The notes: generated by a model from the letters alone, not told the origin. 64,000 nt of DNA from an uncultured Ellagibacter sp. (GCA_934654815.1 CAKUGU010000003.1:21614-85613); one strand, 5' to 3'; shown: positions 1-9,371, numbered from the stretch's first letter. Program-made: numbers and translations.

Positions 1-648
1 CTGCTCGACGAGGTGGGCATTTGCTTCCTCTTCGCGCAGAAGTACCACAGCGCGATGAAGCACGTGGGGCCGATCCGTAAGGAGCTCGGCATCCGCACGG
101 TGTTCAATATCTTGGGGCCGCTCACGAACCCGGCGAACCCGGCGTTCATGGTGATGGGCGTGTACGACGGCTCGCTCGTGGAGCCGCTTGCGCGCGTGCT
201 TACGAGCCTGAGAGTCAAGCGGGGCATGGTGGTGTTCGGCGAGTGCGTGCTCGACGAGCTCTCGACGGCGGGCCCGACGCGCGTGTGCGAGTTCGCCGCT
301 GGCGAGGGGGAGGACGCTCTCCTCGCGGCGGGCGGCGTGCGCGAAGGCGCAGTGGTGTACCGTGCGTACACGATCTCGCCCGAGGATTTCGGCATGAACG
401 CGTGCGCTCGCGACGACTTGCGCGGGGGCGATGCGCAGGAGAACGCGACGACGACGAGGGGCATCCTTTCGGGTGAGATCGCAGGATGCAAGCGCGACAC
501 CGTGGTGCTGAACGCCGCTGCGGGTTTGTACGTGGCGGGTGCGGTTGAGAGCCTTCGCGCCGGCGTCGAGCGGGCACGCGAGCTCATCGACTCGGGGGCG
601 GCATTGTCGAAGTTGGAAGCCTACGCGGCCGCAAGCTGCGCCGAGTAG
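1..648 (+). CDS. trpD: Anthranilate phosphoribosyltransferase TrpD, C-terminal part (gene cut by window edge)
   Basis: The frame is already open at base 1, so the start lies outside; about 215 residues remain. TrpD transfers the phosphoribosyl group of PRPP to anthranilate, the second step of the tryptophan pathway, in the cytoplasm. Visible signatures are KHVGPIRKELG followed by FNILGPLTNP, and near the end VVLNAAAGLYVAG, all typical of the C-terminal PRPP/anthranilate-binding domain. The stop is 28 bp before trpC in a classic trp order. Whether the missing N-terminus is fused to a TrpG amidotransferase cannot be seen. Identity is secure; only completeness is unknown. Confidence 0.95.
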   Translation: MLDEVGICFLFAQKYHSAMKHVGPIRKELGIRTVFNILGPLTNPANPAFMVMGVYDGSLVEPLARVLTSLRVKRGMVVFGECVLDELSTAGPTRVCEFAAGEGEDALLAAGGVREGAVVYRAYTISPEDFGMNACARDDLRGGDAQENATTTRGILSGEIAGCKRDTVVLNAAAGLYVAGAVESLRAGVERARELIDSGAALSKLEAYAAASCAE

Positions 649-676
649 GGCGAGCGAGTTCGTGACGAGGGAAAAC

Positions 677-1636
677 GTGAACATTCTTGAGGAAATAGCC
701 GAAAAGACGCGCGAGCGCGTGGCGGCCGAGAAAAAGGTGCGGTCGCTTGCGAGCGTGCGCCGCGCCGCCGAGGAGGCTCGCGCAGGGGAGTGCGCGACAT
801 GCGCAGCGGAGCTTTCTCCCGATGAGGGCGGGCCTGTGACCGAGGAGGAGCGCCGTGCGGCACGCGATGCGGCGCCGTGCGGGTTTCCCTTCGAGGTGGC
901 GCTCGAGCGTGCGGGCGTGCAGTTCATCTGCGAGGTGAAGAAGGCCTCGCCTTCGAAGGGCATGATCGCGCCCGACATCGAGCCGCTCGCGGTGGCGCGC
1001 GAATACGAGCGTGCGGGCGCGGCAGCGATATCGTGTTTGACCGAGCCGTTCTGGTTTTTGGGGCGCGACGAGTACCTACAGGAAATCGTCGCGGGCGTCC
1101 GTATCCCGGTGCTGCGCAAGGACTTCGTGGTCGACGAGTACATGGTGTACGGCGCGAAGGCGCTCGGCGCGAGCGCGGTGCTGCTCATCTGCGCGATCTT
1201 GGACGACGCGCAGCTTCGCGCGTATCGCGAGCTCGCCGACGAGCTGCATCTCTCCGCGCTTGTGGAGGCGCATACCGAGCACGAGGTCGAGCGCGCGCTT
1301 GCGGCGGGCGCGCGCGTGGTGGGCGTGAACAACCGCGATCTGAAGACGTTCTCCGTCGACATGGGGGCGTCCCGCAAGCTGCGCGACCTGGTGCCGCCGG
1401 GCGTGCTGTTCGTGTCCGAAAGCGGGGTCAAGGGGGCAGACGACGTGGATGCGGCACGCGAGATGGGAGCCGACGCCGTGCTCGTGGGCGAGGCGCTCAT
1501 GCGCGCCGGCGACAAGCGGGCGAAGCTCATCGAGCTTGCGGGCGACGCGCTTCCCGGCGGGCAGGGCGCTTCGGGCGGCGCGGTGCCCGGGAGCGTGGCC
1601 GGCTCGTTTGCGGGTGGGGGCGATGCGCCATGCTGA
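677..1636 (+). CDS. trpC: Indole-3-glycerol-phosphate synthase TrpC
   Basis: Closes the indole ring of CdRP to give indole-3-glycerol phosphate. I place the start at GTG 677 (MNILEEIAEKTRERV), which has GAGGG five bases upstream and matches the usual TrpC N-terminus; GTG 662 is an alternative. The beta/alpha barrel motifs are clear: EVKKASPSKG, VLRKDFVVDEYM, VGVNNRDLKTF and FVSESGVKG. At 319 residues it is about 60 longer than usual. The extra length is an insert near residues 30-60 (two Cys, many charged residues) and a Gly/Ala-rich tail of about 25 residues. It overlaps trpF by 7 bp. Confidence 0.95.
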   Translation: MNILEEIAEKTRERVAAEKKVRSLASVRRAAEEARAGECATCAAELSPDEGGPVTEEERRAARDAAPCGFPFEVALERAGVQFICEVKKASPSKGMIAPDIEPLAVAREYERAGAAAISCLTEPFWFLGRDEYLQEIVAGVRIPVLRKDFVVDEYMVYGAKALGASAVLLICAILDDAQLRAYRELADELHLSALVEAHTEHEVERALAAGARVVGVNNRDLKTFSVDMGASRKLRDLVPPGVLFVSESGVKGADDVDAAREMGADAVLVGEALMRAGDKRAKLIELAGDALPGGQGASGGAVPGSVAGSFAGGGDAPC

Positions 1637-2337
1637 TCAAGCTCTGCGGGCTTACGCGCGCGGCGGATGCGCAGGCGGCGAACGCGGCTGCGCCCGATTT
1701 CGCGGGATTCGTGATCGACGTGCCCGGCCGCAGGAGAAGCATCGACGCCGATGCGGTCGCCGCGCTCTCGCGCGGGCTTGACGAGGGCATCGTGCGGGTG
1801 GGCGTGTTCATGGACGAGCCGCCCGAGCGCATAGCGAGCTTGGTGGCGGCGCGTGCGATCGACGCGGTGCAGCTGCACGGGCGCGAGGACGAGGCGTATC
1901 TCGCAAGGCTGCGCGCGCTGCTGCGGGAACCCGGCGCGTTCACGGGTTCGGCGGCGGCTGCGCTGGATGGCGCCTTCGATGCGGGCGCGCGGCCGACCCG
2001 CGAGCGATGGCGCGGCCGCATCGTGCGCGCCTTCCGCGTGCGCGGTGCGGACGATGTGCGCGCGGCGCGCGAGACGTGCGCCGATGCGGTGCTGCTCGAC
2101 GGCGGCGCGGGGGAGGGGAGGGCGTTCGACTGGGAGCTGCTCTCCGGCTTCCCCCGGCCGTTCTTCCTGGCGGGCGGGCTTTCCCCCGAGAACGTGGGCG
2201 AGGCTGTGCGCCGCGTGAGGGAGCTTTCAGGAAGCGCGCTTATCGGCGTCGACATGTCTTCCGGCGTGGAGACCGAACACGTTAAGGACCCTGTGAAAAT
2301 GGCGGCCGCGGTCGCCAAGGTTAGGAGCATTTCATGA
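1630..2337 (+). CDS. trpF: Phosphoribosylanthranilate isomerase TrpF
   Basis: Isomerises phosphoribosylanthranilate to CdRP. ATG 1630 begins [10 protein letters not shown], where the Cys of KLCGLTR is the family's catalytic base. The catalytic Asp region is seen as LLDGGAGEG and the phosphate-binding end as [12 protein letters not shown]. At 235 residues it is slightly longer than average, with an Ala-rich insert around residues 100-130. It starts inside the trpC end and its TGA overlaps the trpB ATG (ATGA), so translation is probably coupled along the operon. Confidence 0.95.
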   Translation: MLIKLCGLTRAADAQAANAAAPDFAGFVIDVPGRRRSIDADAVAALSRGLDEGIVRVGVFMDEPPERIASLVAARAIDAVQLHGREDEAYLARLRALLREPGAFTGSAAAALDGAFDAGARPTRERWRGRIVRAFRVRGADDVRAARETCADAVLLDGGAGEGRAFDWELLSGFPRPFFLAGGLSPENVGEAVRRVRELSGSALIGVDMSSGVETEHVKDPVKMAAAVAKVRSIS

Positions 2338-3533
2338 GCAATTCGCCAACATCCCGCGGGCGCTTCGGCGCCCACGGCGGGCAGTACATCCCCGAAACGC
2401 TGATGAACGCCGTGATCGAGCTCGAGGAGGCGTACGCCCATTACAAAAACGACCCTGAGTTCAACGCCGAACTCACCGACCTGCTCAACAACTACGCTGG
2501 GCGTCCGAGCATGCTGTACTTCGCGCGCCGCATGACCGAGGACTTGGGCGGGGCGAAGATCTACCTCAAGCGCGAGGACTTGAACCACACGGGCGCGCAC
2601 AAGATCAACAACGTGCTCGGGCAGGCGCTGCTCGCCAAGAAGATGGGCAAGACCCGGCTCATCGCCGAGACGGGCGCGGGCCAGCACGGCGTGGCGACCG
2701 CGACCGCGGCTGCGCTGCTCGACATGGAGTGCGTCGTGTTCATGGGCAAGGAAGACATCGAGCGCCAGGCGCTCAACGTGTACAAGATGCGGCTTCTGGG
2801 TTCGGAAGTGCGCTCGGTCGATTCCGGCACGGGCACGCTGAAGGACGCGGTGAGCGAGACCTTCCGCGAATGGACGACGCGCATCGACGACACGCATTAC
2901 TGCCTGGGGTCGGTCATGGGACCGCACCCGTTCCCGACGATCGTGCGTGATTTCCAGGCGGTCATCTCGCGCGAGATCAAGGAGCAGGTGTACGCCGCGG
3001 AAGGGAAGCTGCCCGACGCGGTGGTGGCGTGCGTGGGCGGCGGGTCGAACGCGATCGGGGCGTTCTACCACTTCATCGACGAGCCGTCGGTGCGCCTGGT
3101 CGGGTGCGAAGCCGCAGGTCGCGGCGCCGACACGTTCGAGACCGCGGCGACGATATCGACGGGGCGCTTAGGCATCTTCCACGGCATGAAGAGCTATTTC
3201 TGCCAGGACGAGTACGGCCAGATCGCGCCGGTGTACTCCATCTCGGCGGGGCTTGACTACCCCGGGATCGGACCCGAGCACGCGTGGCTGCATGACACGG
3301 GGCGCGCCGAGTACGTTCCCGTGACCGACGACGAGGCGGTCGATGCGTTCGAGTACCTAAGCCGTACCGAGGGTATCATCCCCGCCATCGAGAGCGCGCA
3401 TGCGGTGGCGTACGCGAAGAAGATGGCCCCTGAAATGGGGAAGGACCAGGTTCTGGTAATCAACATCTCGGGCCGCGGCGACAAGGACTGCGCCGCGATC
3501 GCCCGCTATCGAGGGGAGGATCTCCATGAATAA
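2334..3533 (+). CDS. trpB: Tryptophan synthase beta chain TrpB
   Basis: PLP enzyme that condenses indole with serine to give tryptophan, working as an alpha2beta2 complex with TrpA. The 399 residues match the family length. Signatures are [15 protein letters not shown] at the start, the PLP lysine in HTGAHKINN, the catalytic Glu in AETGAGQHG, the PLP-phosphate loop GGGSNAIG, and ISGRGDKD at the end. It begins in an ATGA overlap with trpF and overlaps the trpA start by 8 bp. Confidence 0.97.
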   Translation: MSNSPTSRGRFGAHGGQYIPETLMNAVIELEEAYAHYKNDPEFNAELTDLLNNYAGRPSMLYFARRMTEDLGGAKIYLKREDLNHTGAHKINNVLGQALLAKKMGKTRLIAETGAGQHGVATATAAALLDMECVVFMGKEDIERQALNVYKMRLLGSEVRSVDSGTGTLKDAVSETFREWTTRIDDTHYCLGSVMGPHPFPTIVRDFQAVISREIKEQVYAAEGKLPDAVVACVGGGSNAIGAFYHFIDEPSVRLVGCEAAGRGADTFETAATISTGRLGIFHGMKSYFCQDEYGQIAPVYSISAGLDYPGIGPEHAWLHDTGRAEYVPVTDDEAVDAFEYLSRTEGIIPAIESAHAVAYAKKMAPEMGKDQVLVINISGRGDKDCAAIARYRGEDLHE

Positions 3534-4338
3534 CGAGACCACGGCCCGCACGGGCGCGGCGCGCATCGCCGCGGCGTTTGCGGGCGGCAAGAAGGCGTTC
3601 ATCCCGTTCGTCACCTGCGGGGACCCCGACATCGAGACGACCGAGAAGCTGGTGCTGGCCATGGCGGAGGCCGGCGCGGGCGTGATCGAGCTCGGCATCC
3701 CGTTTTCCGATCCGACGGCGGAGGGGCCGGTCATCCAGGCGGCGAACCTGCGCGCGCTTTCGGGCGGCGTCACCACCGACGACGTGTTCGAGCTTGTGCG
3801 GAGGCTGCGCGAGAAGACGGACGCGCCGCTTGCCTTCATGACGTACGCGAACGTGGTGTACTCGTACGGGACCGAACGGTTCTGCGATCGTATGGCGGAG
3901 GTGGGGGTCGATGCGCTCATCCTGCCCGATGTGCCCTTCGAGGAGAAGGCCGAGTTCGCGTTGCCGTGCCGCGGGCGGGGGCTGGCGCTGGTGTCGCTCA
4001 TCGCGCCGACGTCGGCTGGGCGCGTGCGTGAGATCGCAGCGGATGCGGAGGGGTTCGTGTACTGCGTGAGCTCGCTCGGTGTGACGGGCGTGCGCTCGAG
4101 CATCGAGGGCGACGTCGCCGGGATGGTGAAGCTTGTGCGCGAGGCGAACCCAAAGGTGCCCTGCGCGGTGGGCTTCGGCATCTCGACGCCTGATCAGGCC
4201 CGCAAGATGGCGGCCGTGTCGGACGGCGCGATCGTGGGCAGCGCGATCGTGAAGCTCGTGGCCGAACACGGGGCGGAAGCGGTGGAGCCCGTGGCCGCCT
4301 ACGTGCGCGAGATGACAGATGCCGTGGCGGAGGCGTAA
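3526..4338 (+). CDS. trpA: Tryptophan synthase alpha chain TrpA
   Basis: Cleaves indole-3-glycerol phosphate to indole for TrpB. ATG 3526 lies within the end of trpB with GAGGGGAGG upstream. Length is 270 residues. The catalytic Glu of ELGIPFSDP is present. The second catalytic acid, Asp in the usual DPLADGP, is Glu here (DPTAEGP); I recall the same variant from other anaerobic lineages, so it is probably functional. The phosphate-binding segment is [10 protein letters not shown]. It is the last gene of the operon in this window. Confidence 0.95.
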   Translation: MNNETTARTGAARIAAAFAGGKKAFIPFVTCGDPDIETTEKLVLAMAEAGAGVIELGIPFSDPTAEGPVIQAANLRALSGGVTTDDVFELVRRLREKTDAPLAFMTYANVVYSYGTERFCDRMAEVGVDALILPDVPFEEKAEFALPCRGRGLALVSLIAPTSAGRVREIAADAEGFVYCVSSLGVTGVRSSIEGDVAGMVKLVREANPKVPCAVGFGISTPDQARKMAAVSDGAIVGSAIVKLVAEHGAEAVEPVAAYVREMTDAVAEA

Positions 4339-4381
4339 GGTGCAACGAGCGCGCGGGATGAAGCGAGTGCGTCCCGCGCGC

Positions 4382-4443
4382 TCCATGCCCGCAGGCGAAC
4401 CCGTTGTAGTGCGGCTTCTCCATGAGCGTTGCTTGTTCGGCCG
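4382..4443 (-). repeat. 62-nt repeat copy A (YNGFACGHG element, degenerate)
   Basis: This segment aligns base for base over 62 nt with 8884-8945, with roughly nine differences. Read on the minus strand it encodes AEQATLMEKPHYNGFACGHG, close to AEQATLAKKPRYNGFACGHG in the other copy. Here it lacks the ribosome-binding site, start and downstream region seen at 8596-8994, so it looks like a relic. Confidence 0.7.
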
Positions 4444-4472
4444 CGAGCTTCGAAGCCTCGCCGATGCCGAGC

Positions 4473-4631
4473 AGCGACGAGGCGGTAGGCGTCGCGCTCC
4501 AGGCGGCCGGCGCATGTGGCGTCGTGGAGAGCGTCGCGGGGCACACCGACCCTGGCTGTCTGTGTTGCGGTGAACGCGCCCTCCGACTCGGAAAGCACGG
4601 CGATAGACGGCATGCGGTTGCTTCTTCTCAT
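4473..4631 (-). pseudogene. AbiEi-like antitoxin N-terminal fragment
   Basis: About 53 residues from ATG 4631 (beginning MRRSNRMPSIAVLSESEGAF) resemble the winged-helix N-terminal domain of AbiEi-family antitoxins: an aromatic-T-x-x-Q-A-like helix (FTATQTARVGVPRDAL), then AGRLERDAYRLV. The match stops after YRLV, where the sequence runs into the YNGFACGHG repeat in another frame. No toxin gene or Shine-Dalgarno site is seen. I infer a truncated type IV antitoxin relic; the family call comes from motif memory only. Confidence 0.5.
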
Positions 4632-4812
4632 GTTGCAGTCGCAGGCCAATAACCTACAACTGCAACGGATTCTGTTGATTTTGATTGGGCGGCATGCGGC
4701 ATGCAACCGACCGTGAATTATTCAACGGTTCCCTAGGCAGACGCCATTCCATCGGGGGTTGTGGGCCGTTGCTCGTCTTGAATCGTTGTATTTAGACTGA
4801 GGGTCCAAGAGC

Positions 4813-4846
4813 TAAAAAGCTCCCGCGCGATTACTGCGCAGGAGCT
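4813..4846 (-). terminator. Rho-independent terminator of the alpha/beta hydrolase gene
   Basis: AGCTCC-c-GCGC (4818-4828) pairs with GCGC-a-GGAGCT (4836-4846) around a 7-nt loop. Read on the minus strand the stem is followed by TTTTT. It begins 39 bp past the stop of the minus-strand gene at 4885. Confidence 0.85.
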
Positions 4847-4884
4847 GAAGGGAAACGGGTTGCGAGGCTAGCTACGCTCTATCT

Positions 4885-6873
4885 CTACCCGCAGAAGTAA
4901 GTCAGGTAGTGGAAGCGGGTGCTACCGTAGAGTATACCCATGAGGCAGGCCACGGTGCCCACCAACAAAGCGCACAGCCACAGGTTGCCAGTCTTTTTGT
5001 AAATGAAGGTTGACGCCGCCGTCGCAACGGTCATGCCGACGGGCAAGCCCCAGATGCGTTGGGTGTCGAGACCCATGCCCCACAGCCAGTTGGTATCGGC
5101 GGGCGACCCAATGCTCTGCAGGTGCCACTTAACAACAACGATGAGGATCACCATGGCGATGCCGACGACGACGTTCACGGCCATCGCGATGATAAGGTCC
5201 TTGGTCTCGCTGCCCGTGGTCGGCAGGCGGCGAATGATGTTCATGTCGATGGACAGGACAACGAAGCACAGGATGAACACGACAAGGTAGTTGATGTAAT
5301 AAGGAATCTTCACAAGAGGAAGATCCTTTACCCCGAAGAACCACGCGTAGAAGTCAGTGCCCAGAACGGAAGATTGTAATTGCATGTAGGCGAAGCCGAC
5401 GCCGACGGCCAAAGCCGCCACAAGGGCGCTCTTTCCGATCATCCCGGCGATGGCTTTCGCCTTCTCGCCAGTAGTCGATTTCTCACTATAGCCTACGGGC
5501 GTGATGCCGAAGTCGCAGGGCTTCAAGGCCTTCTTCTTGCGCTCGCTGAGAATAAAGACAAGGGAGCCGATGACGCACACAAGTGCCAGGCCGATCACGA
5601 CGCCGAAGCCCATGTTGGAGAAGCTGAGATTAAATCCGCATGCCCAAAGATGCACATACTTTCCGCCACCGACGATACCGAACGCGTCTGTCTTGATAAC
5701 GAGGTACGGCACGAGCAAACCGACAATCGTGGCAACGACAAGGCTCTTGCCGCGGAAGCCGACGTTGCGCGCGAGCGGGCGGCGTACAGAGGCGAAAGCG
5801 GGAATCTCCTCGATTGCCAGAAGGGCCGTAGCCATCACGAAAGCGACCCAAACGAAGATCCCCAGAAGCCCAATGTAATCCTTGTACATCCAAACCTGAT
5901 CCGAGGAGTCAATGTAATTCGGCACCGCATCGCCTACAGCAAGTTGTCCGTATTTCAGCATATTCCCGATAGTCTGGGAGTTCACGAACGCGGCTTCGTG
6001 AATGCGCTGATTCTCGACGATATAGACAAAACCATTGCCCTCTTCAAAGGATCCGTAGACCTTGCCCTCCTCAACTTCGGTTACATTTTCGCAGCCAGGA
6101 ACGTTATGGAGAATAGGAAGCGGGTCCTGAATCGGCATGGGACCGCCGACTTCAACGTCACCGACAAGGGAGACATAGTTCCCTCGGTAATTATTCCATT
6201 CCTCAGCGTAAGGATTGTTCTCTCCACGAAGCAGAATAACCGGGGACTCCAGGATGACCGTCTGCGCTCCATATTTCGCGCCGAGCATCGTCGCCGCATT
6301 GCACCCCATAGAGTGACCAGAAGCGATGATGTTGTTAGTATCGACGTAGGGAAGGGTATAGGCGTACTGGAAGAACAAGTCTGCTTCGTCGAGCAAGCCT
6401 CTCGGGGACGTTGCCGCCCCGAAGCTTTTATCCGTTATTGTGCCGTCGAAATAACCCTGGGAATCGCCCGAGCCGTACAGATCCGGTGTAACCACGACAA
6501 AGCCGCGACGCGCGAACTCCATAGCCTGAGACTCGTGATTTCGAGCATTGCCTGCATTGCCGTGGAACATGATGATCGTCGGCGCGGGAGTGGCATCGGT
6601 CGCGTTCTGCGGACGGTATACCAGCCCGCTGAACTCGGCTCCGTCGTTGCCCGACAGTTTGATTCGATCGATGCTGATGTTGCCCATTCCGGTGATGACT
6701 CCCCAGTTGATGGCGCTGACGAGTAGCAATAGCGCTAGGGTGATGCACCAGCCCCTGCGCACATTCCTTCTCCGACGCGCCCGCTTCTGCGGGTCGCTGA
6801 ACTCGGCGCTCAGCTTCTCGTCCATCGCGCGGTCGCGTTCCGCCTGCGCGATGGCTTTTTCTTTTTTCGTCAT
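4885..6873 (-). CDS. Membrane-anchored alpha/beta hydrolase with C-terminal multi-helix domain
   Basis: A 662-residue protein. Start ATG 6873 (MTKKEKAIAQ) is preceded by AAGGGG; an upstream in-frame extension to 6957 lacks a good site. A basic, Ala/Glu-rich cytoplasmic head of about 40 residues leads to a membrane helix (about 42-62). Then comes an alpha/beta-hydrolase fold with the oxyanion segment MFHGNAGN and nucleophile elbow GHSMG (Ser). The C-terminal half has about seven hydrophobic helices. I recall similar hydrolase-plus-membrane proteins in Eggerthellaceae, without known substrate. It is divergent from the LuxR-type regulator at 7118, a likely controller. Esterase or peptidase activity on an extracytoplasmic substrate is inference. 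Confidence 0.75.
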   Translation of the reverse strand: MTKKEKAIAQAERDRAMDEKLSAEFSDPQKRARRRRNVRRGWCITLALLLLVSAINWGVITGMGNISIDRIKLSGNDGAEFSGLVYRPQNATDATPAPTIIMFHGNAGNARNHESQAMEFARRGFVVVTPDLYGSGDSQGYFDGTITDKSFGAATSPRGLLDEADLFFQYAYTLPYVDTNNIIASGHSMGCNAATMLGAKYGAQTVILESPVILLRGENNPYAEEWNNYRGNYVSLVGDVEVGGPMPIQDPLPILHNVPGCENVTEVEEGKVYGSFEEGNGFVYIVENQRIHEAAFVNSQTIGNMLKYGQLAVGDAVPNYIDSSDQVWMYKDYIGLLGIFVWVAFVMATALLAIEEIPAFASVRRPLARNVGFRGKSLVVATIVGLLVPYLVIKTDAFGIVGGGKYVHLWACGFNLSFSNMGFGVVIGLALVCVIGSLVFILSERKKKALKPCDFGITPVGYSEKSTTGEKAKAIAGMIGKSALVAALAVGVGFAYMQLQSSVLGTDFYAWFFGVKDLPLVKIPYYINYLVVFILCFVVLSIDMNIIRRLPTTGSETKDLIIAMAVNVVVGIAMVILIVVVKWHLQSIGSPADTNWLWGMGLDTQRIWGLPVGMTVATAASTFIYKKTGNLWLCALLVGTVACLMGILYGSTRFHYLTYFCG

Positions 6874-7117
6874 TTGATTCCCCTTTTCGGTAGTTGCCAA
6901 TTGGGCGCGGTTGCTTTCGCAAACGCTTCCTCCCCCTCCCTCCTTAACTACACGCACCCCTTTTACTGCAACCTCGATACTTTCAGATAAACCCCTGAAC
7001 TACATCGCCCATGTACTGGGCAGTTCGTGCAAATGACTAAACCAGGGAGATAAACCTTCTATAAACTAACAGGTAGATATCTTGATAAATTGCCTGGTGG
7101 GACGTGGGGAGAGATAG

Positions 7118-8545
7118 ATGAGCAGAATCGATGAAATCGCGAGGGAAATCGCAGCCATTCCCCTCGCGATTTACGGGTTTTCTTTCATTAAAGCGTGTGC
7201 GTCAGCCTCGGGAGTGCTCCTTGACGTATCAGCCATCCCCGGCGTGCGCACGGTGTTTTTCACAATCTCCGCCCTCGTTCTGGCAATCGTCATATATCGC
7301 CTGGGCCCGCAACGTATCCGAGAGAGAGGCCTCGGGATCGGCATGGCCTGCTTTTTCCTCTCCATCCTCTTTCTAGGCATTGCCGCCTTCAACGTTACGC
7401 AGAGTTTTACCGATGGGATTTTGCTCGCAAGCATCATGACCCAGTCCGCCGGCACCGTCATCCTCTCTGCCCTTTGGATCGACCTATACGCCGCCCTCAA
7501 CCCCAACCAAGCCATCTTCGCCAACTCCTGCGCTGTGATAATGGCGCAGTGCATCGTGTTTTTTACAGAGTTCAACCCCGCGCCGAGAGCCCTTTTCTTA
7601 CTTGCAGTGCTGGCAATTGCTTCCATCCTTGCCTATCGATTCGCTCGACGCGAACTAAACTGCCACGATCGATATGAGCGCGACGCAAGGTTGCCGGAAC
7701 CGCATTGCGCCGATGATGCTGCAAGCGAGCTTTTCCCGATTCCGCGCAAGGCAATGCTCTTCATCGCGGCTTACTCGTTCGCTTGTGGCGTCGCGGCACC
7801 GACCGGGGACGTAATCTCTGCCCGCTACGCCACCGCGATACCAAGCGCTATCGTAATCATCCTGATGCTGATAAGCGGCACGCGCTTCAACGCCTCTATT
7901 CTCTTTCGCATAGCATTGCCGCTGATGACCGGGGGGTTCTTGCTGGTCGCTGTCGTACCTGGCTTCAGCGGCCCCGTGTCCTCCCTAGTGCTCCATGCCG
8001 GGTACTCCGCTATGGAGCTGCTGCTTGTCCTGATGGTGTGCGCCATCTCCTGCAAAACGGGTGCGTCTGCCATCTGGCTTTTCTCCCTCTTGGCGGCAAC
8101 GCAGTTCGGTACGCGCGTGTTGGGAATAGGCATTGGATCCCTTGTGTCCTATCTGGGAGTTCCTTCTATAAGCGCAATCTTCAAGATAATCGTTCTGACC
8201 ATCATCGCGATGACTACCGTCAGCCTCATGTCGGAGAAGGGACGGTTTATCTTCAAGGAGCTGGAAGAAACTGCGGAAATGCGGGACGAATCCTCGGGGG
8301 GAGCGTCTGGCAGCGATTGCACGGCGGCTCGCTTGAGCAGCTTAATCGCCGCCCACGACCTCACCGATCGCGAGACGGAGGTGTTCCGTCTCGCCATGCA
8401 AGGAAAGACAAACGGCCAAATTGCCAACGACATGTTCATCTCAGAGGGCACGGTGAAATCGCACCTTCATCACATCTATCAGAAGTTCGGGATATCGAGC
8501 AGAAAAGAGCTGTTCTCTCTGGTTGACGATACGGACCGCAAGTAA
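7118..8545 (+). CDS. Membrane-spanning LuxR-family transcriptional regulator
   Basis: A 475-residue one-component regulator. Residues 1 to about 375 form roughly ten to twelve hydrophobic helices in an MFS-like arrangement. After a polar linker, the last 65 residues are a LuxR helix-turn-helix: LTDRETEVFRLAMQGKTNGQ, then IANDMFISEGTVKSHLHHIY. ATG 7118 has GGGGAGAG upstream. This design, a membrane sensor fused directly to a LuxR DNA-binding domain, is very common in Eggerthellaceae, where such genes sit beside the enzyme they control. It is divergent from the hydrolase gene across a 244-bp gap, its most probable target. The ligand is unknown. Confidence 0.85.
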   Translation: MSRIDEIAREIAAIPLAIYGFSFIKACASASGVLLDVSAIPGVRTVFFTISALVLAIVIYRLGPQRIRERGLGIGMACFFLSILFLGIAAFNVTQSFTDGILLASIMTQSAGTVILSALWIDLYAALNPNQAIFANSCAVIMAQCIVFFTEFNPAPRALFLLAVLAIASILAYRFARRELNCHDRYERDARLPEPHCADDAASELFPIPRKAMLFIAAYSFACGVAAPTGDVISARYATAIPSAIVIILMLISGTRFNASILFRIALPLMTGGFLLVAVVPGFSGPVSSLVLHAGYSAMELLLVLMVCAISCKTGASAIWLFSLLAATQFGTRVLGIGIGSLVSYLGVPSISAIFKIIVLTIIAMTTVSLMSEKGRFIFKELEETAEMRDESSGGASGSDCTAARLSSLIAAHDLTDRETEVFRLAMQGKTNGQIANDMFISEGTVKSHLHHIYQKFGISSRKELFSLVDDTDRK

Positions 8546-8595
8546 TCCATTAATCTGATGGCGCTCTCATGGGCAAAATCGAAAGGGCCTGTTTA

Positions 8596-8994
8596 CTAAT
8601 CATATGATTCATCGAGCGAACTAACCACTAACTCGCTGGGGTGCGAGTTAAGTTTTGCAGGAAAAGTTTTGTCAGGGGTTCGCCGACACGATGGAAAGGT
8701 GGCTTTCGGCGCTGCGGAGGCCGCATCTAGCGCGATCGGTGGAGATGCGTTGGTCGAAAGGGACTGCGGTGCCGTTGGCGCCGCAAAAAAAGAAGGAGCC
8801 TCATGAGGGGCTCCTTCTTGTCCGAGCTGCTTTTGCCAAGCGCGTTTTTCCTTCGCGCGGCAGTATTTCGTGCTCCCGTGCACTCCGTGCCCACAGGCGA
8901 ACCCGTTGTAGCGCGGCTTCTTCGCGAGCGTTGCCTGTTCGGCCGACTGATGCCAGACGGGCCCGGTTTTCGGCACGTGCTGCTTCCTAGACAT
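8596..8994 (-). CDS. Small YNGFACGHG protein; reading frame crosses a terminator
   Basis: ATG 8994 is preceded by a near-perfect Shine-Dalgarno AAAGGAGGTGA, so translation initiation looks real. The first 65 residues carry AEQATLAKKPRYNGFACGHG, a CGHG-type Cys/His motif, then KYCRAKEKRAWQKQL and an EGAPHEAPSFF stretch. I recall small hypothetical proteins of this YNGFACGHG type in gut bacteria, with no known function. The coding sequence for EGAPHEAPSFF is itself a perfect terminator hairpin (8790-8819). The in-frame stretch beyond it to 8596 is probably rarely transcribed, so the functional product may end near residue 70 or the element may act as RNA. A degraded copy lies at 4382-4443. Confidence 0.5.
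   Translation of the reverse strand: MSRKQHVPKTGPVWHQSAEQATLAKKPRYNGFACGHGVHGSTKYCRAKEKRAWQKQLGQEGAPHEAPSFFAAPTAPQSLSTNASPPIALDAASAAPKATFPSCRRTPDKTFPAKLNSHPSELVVSSLDESYD
8790..8819 (-). terminator. Rho-independent terminator inside the YNGFACGHG frame
   Basis: AAGAAGGAGCC (8790-8800) and GGCTCCTTCTT (8809-8819) form a perfect 11-bp stem with an 8-nt loop. On the minus strand it is followed by a run of seven T, so it acts for minus-strand transcription from the 8994 gene. Confidence 0.9.
8884..8945 (-). repeat. 62-nt repeat copy B (YNGFACGHG element)
   Basis: Partner of the repeat at 4382-4443. This copy lies inside the small gene starting at 8994 and codes for residues of roughly 17 to 37, including YNGFACGHG. 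Confidence 0.7.
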
Positions 8995-9026
8995 CCCCTC
9001 ACCTCCTTTGTTGCTCGTGTTTAGAG

Positions 9027-9371
9027 TTGAGCTGCATTATATCGCAGGCGTTTGACGGCTTGGGCCTTTTTTGCGTTTTGCTGCTGCAACGCAGTGCTTG
9101 CAAGGACAACGTGACGATTGCCAATTCTGATTTCCTCTCTCGCGAAACACGCGATTTCGCGTTCGGCAAATTCGAGATATTTGCTCAAAAGCCGAATCTC
9201 GTTGTTGTCGATGTGCTTTCTCCGATTAAACGGCGAAGTGTGAACGGGTTAGGCCCGCTGATGATGCTCGACTCCAACGGAAACGTCGCTTGCCTTATTA
9301 TCAGGGGCTCAAATATCCAAGTTGTCATTGGATATTCTGCGAGGCGTATTGTCCAAGATCGTTACGCTTGA
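9027..9371 (+). CDS. Hypothetical protein, uncertain
   Basis: An open frame of 114 codons beginning with TTG 9027, without a convincing Shine-Dalgarno site. The predicted protein has a hydrophobic start, then a mixed segment ending in IIRGSNIQVVIGYSARRIVQ. I recognise no family. Base use is more AT-rich than the trp genes, as in the following genes. It may be a small lineage-specific gene, a decayed fragment or chance. It lies between the divergent YNGFACGHG gene and the zinc-ribbon gene. Confidence 0.3.
   Translation: MSCIISQAFDGLGLFCVLLLQRSACKDNVTIANSDFLSRETRDFAFGKFEIFAQKPNLVVVDVLSPIKRRSVNGLGPLMMLDSNGNVACLIIRGSNIQVVIGYSARRIVQDRYA

Larger units (their letters stand above)
4339..4884. other. 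Gene-poor region with decayed sequence
   Basis: This 546-bp gap after trpA has no convincing intact gene. On the minus strand it holds an antitoxin-like N-terminal fragment (4473-4631) and a remnant of the YNGFACGHG element (4373-4441). Toward 4813-4846 lies the terminator of the minus-strand hydrolase gene. No terminator for the trp operon is evident just after trpA. Confidence 0.6.
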
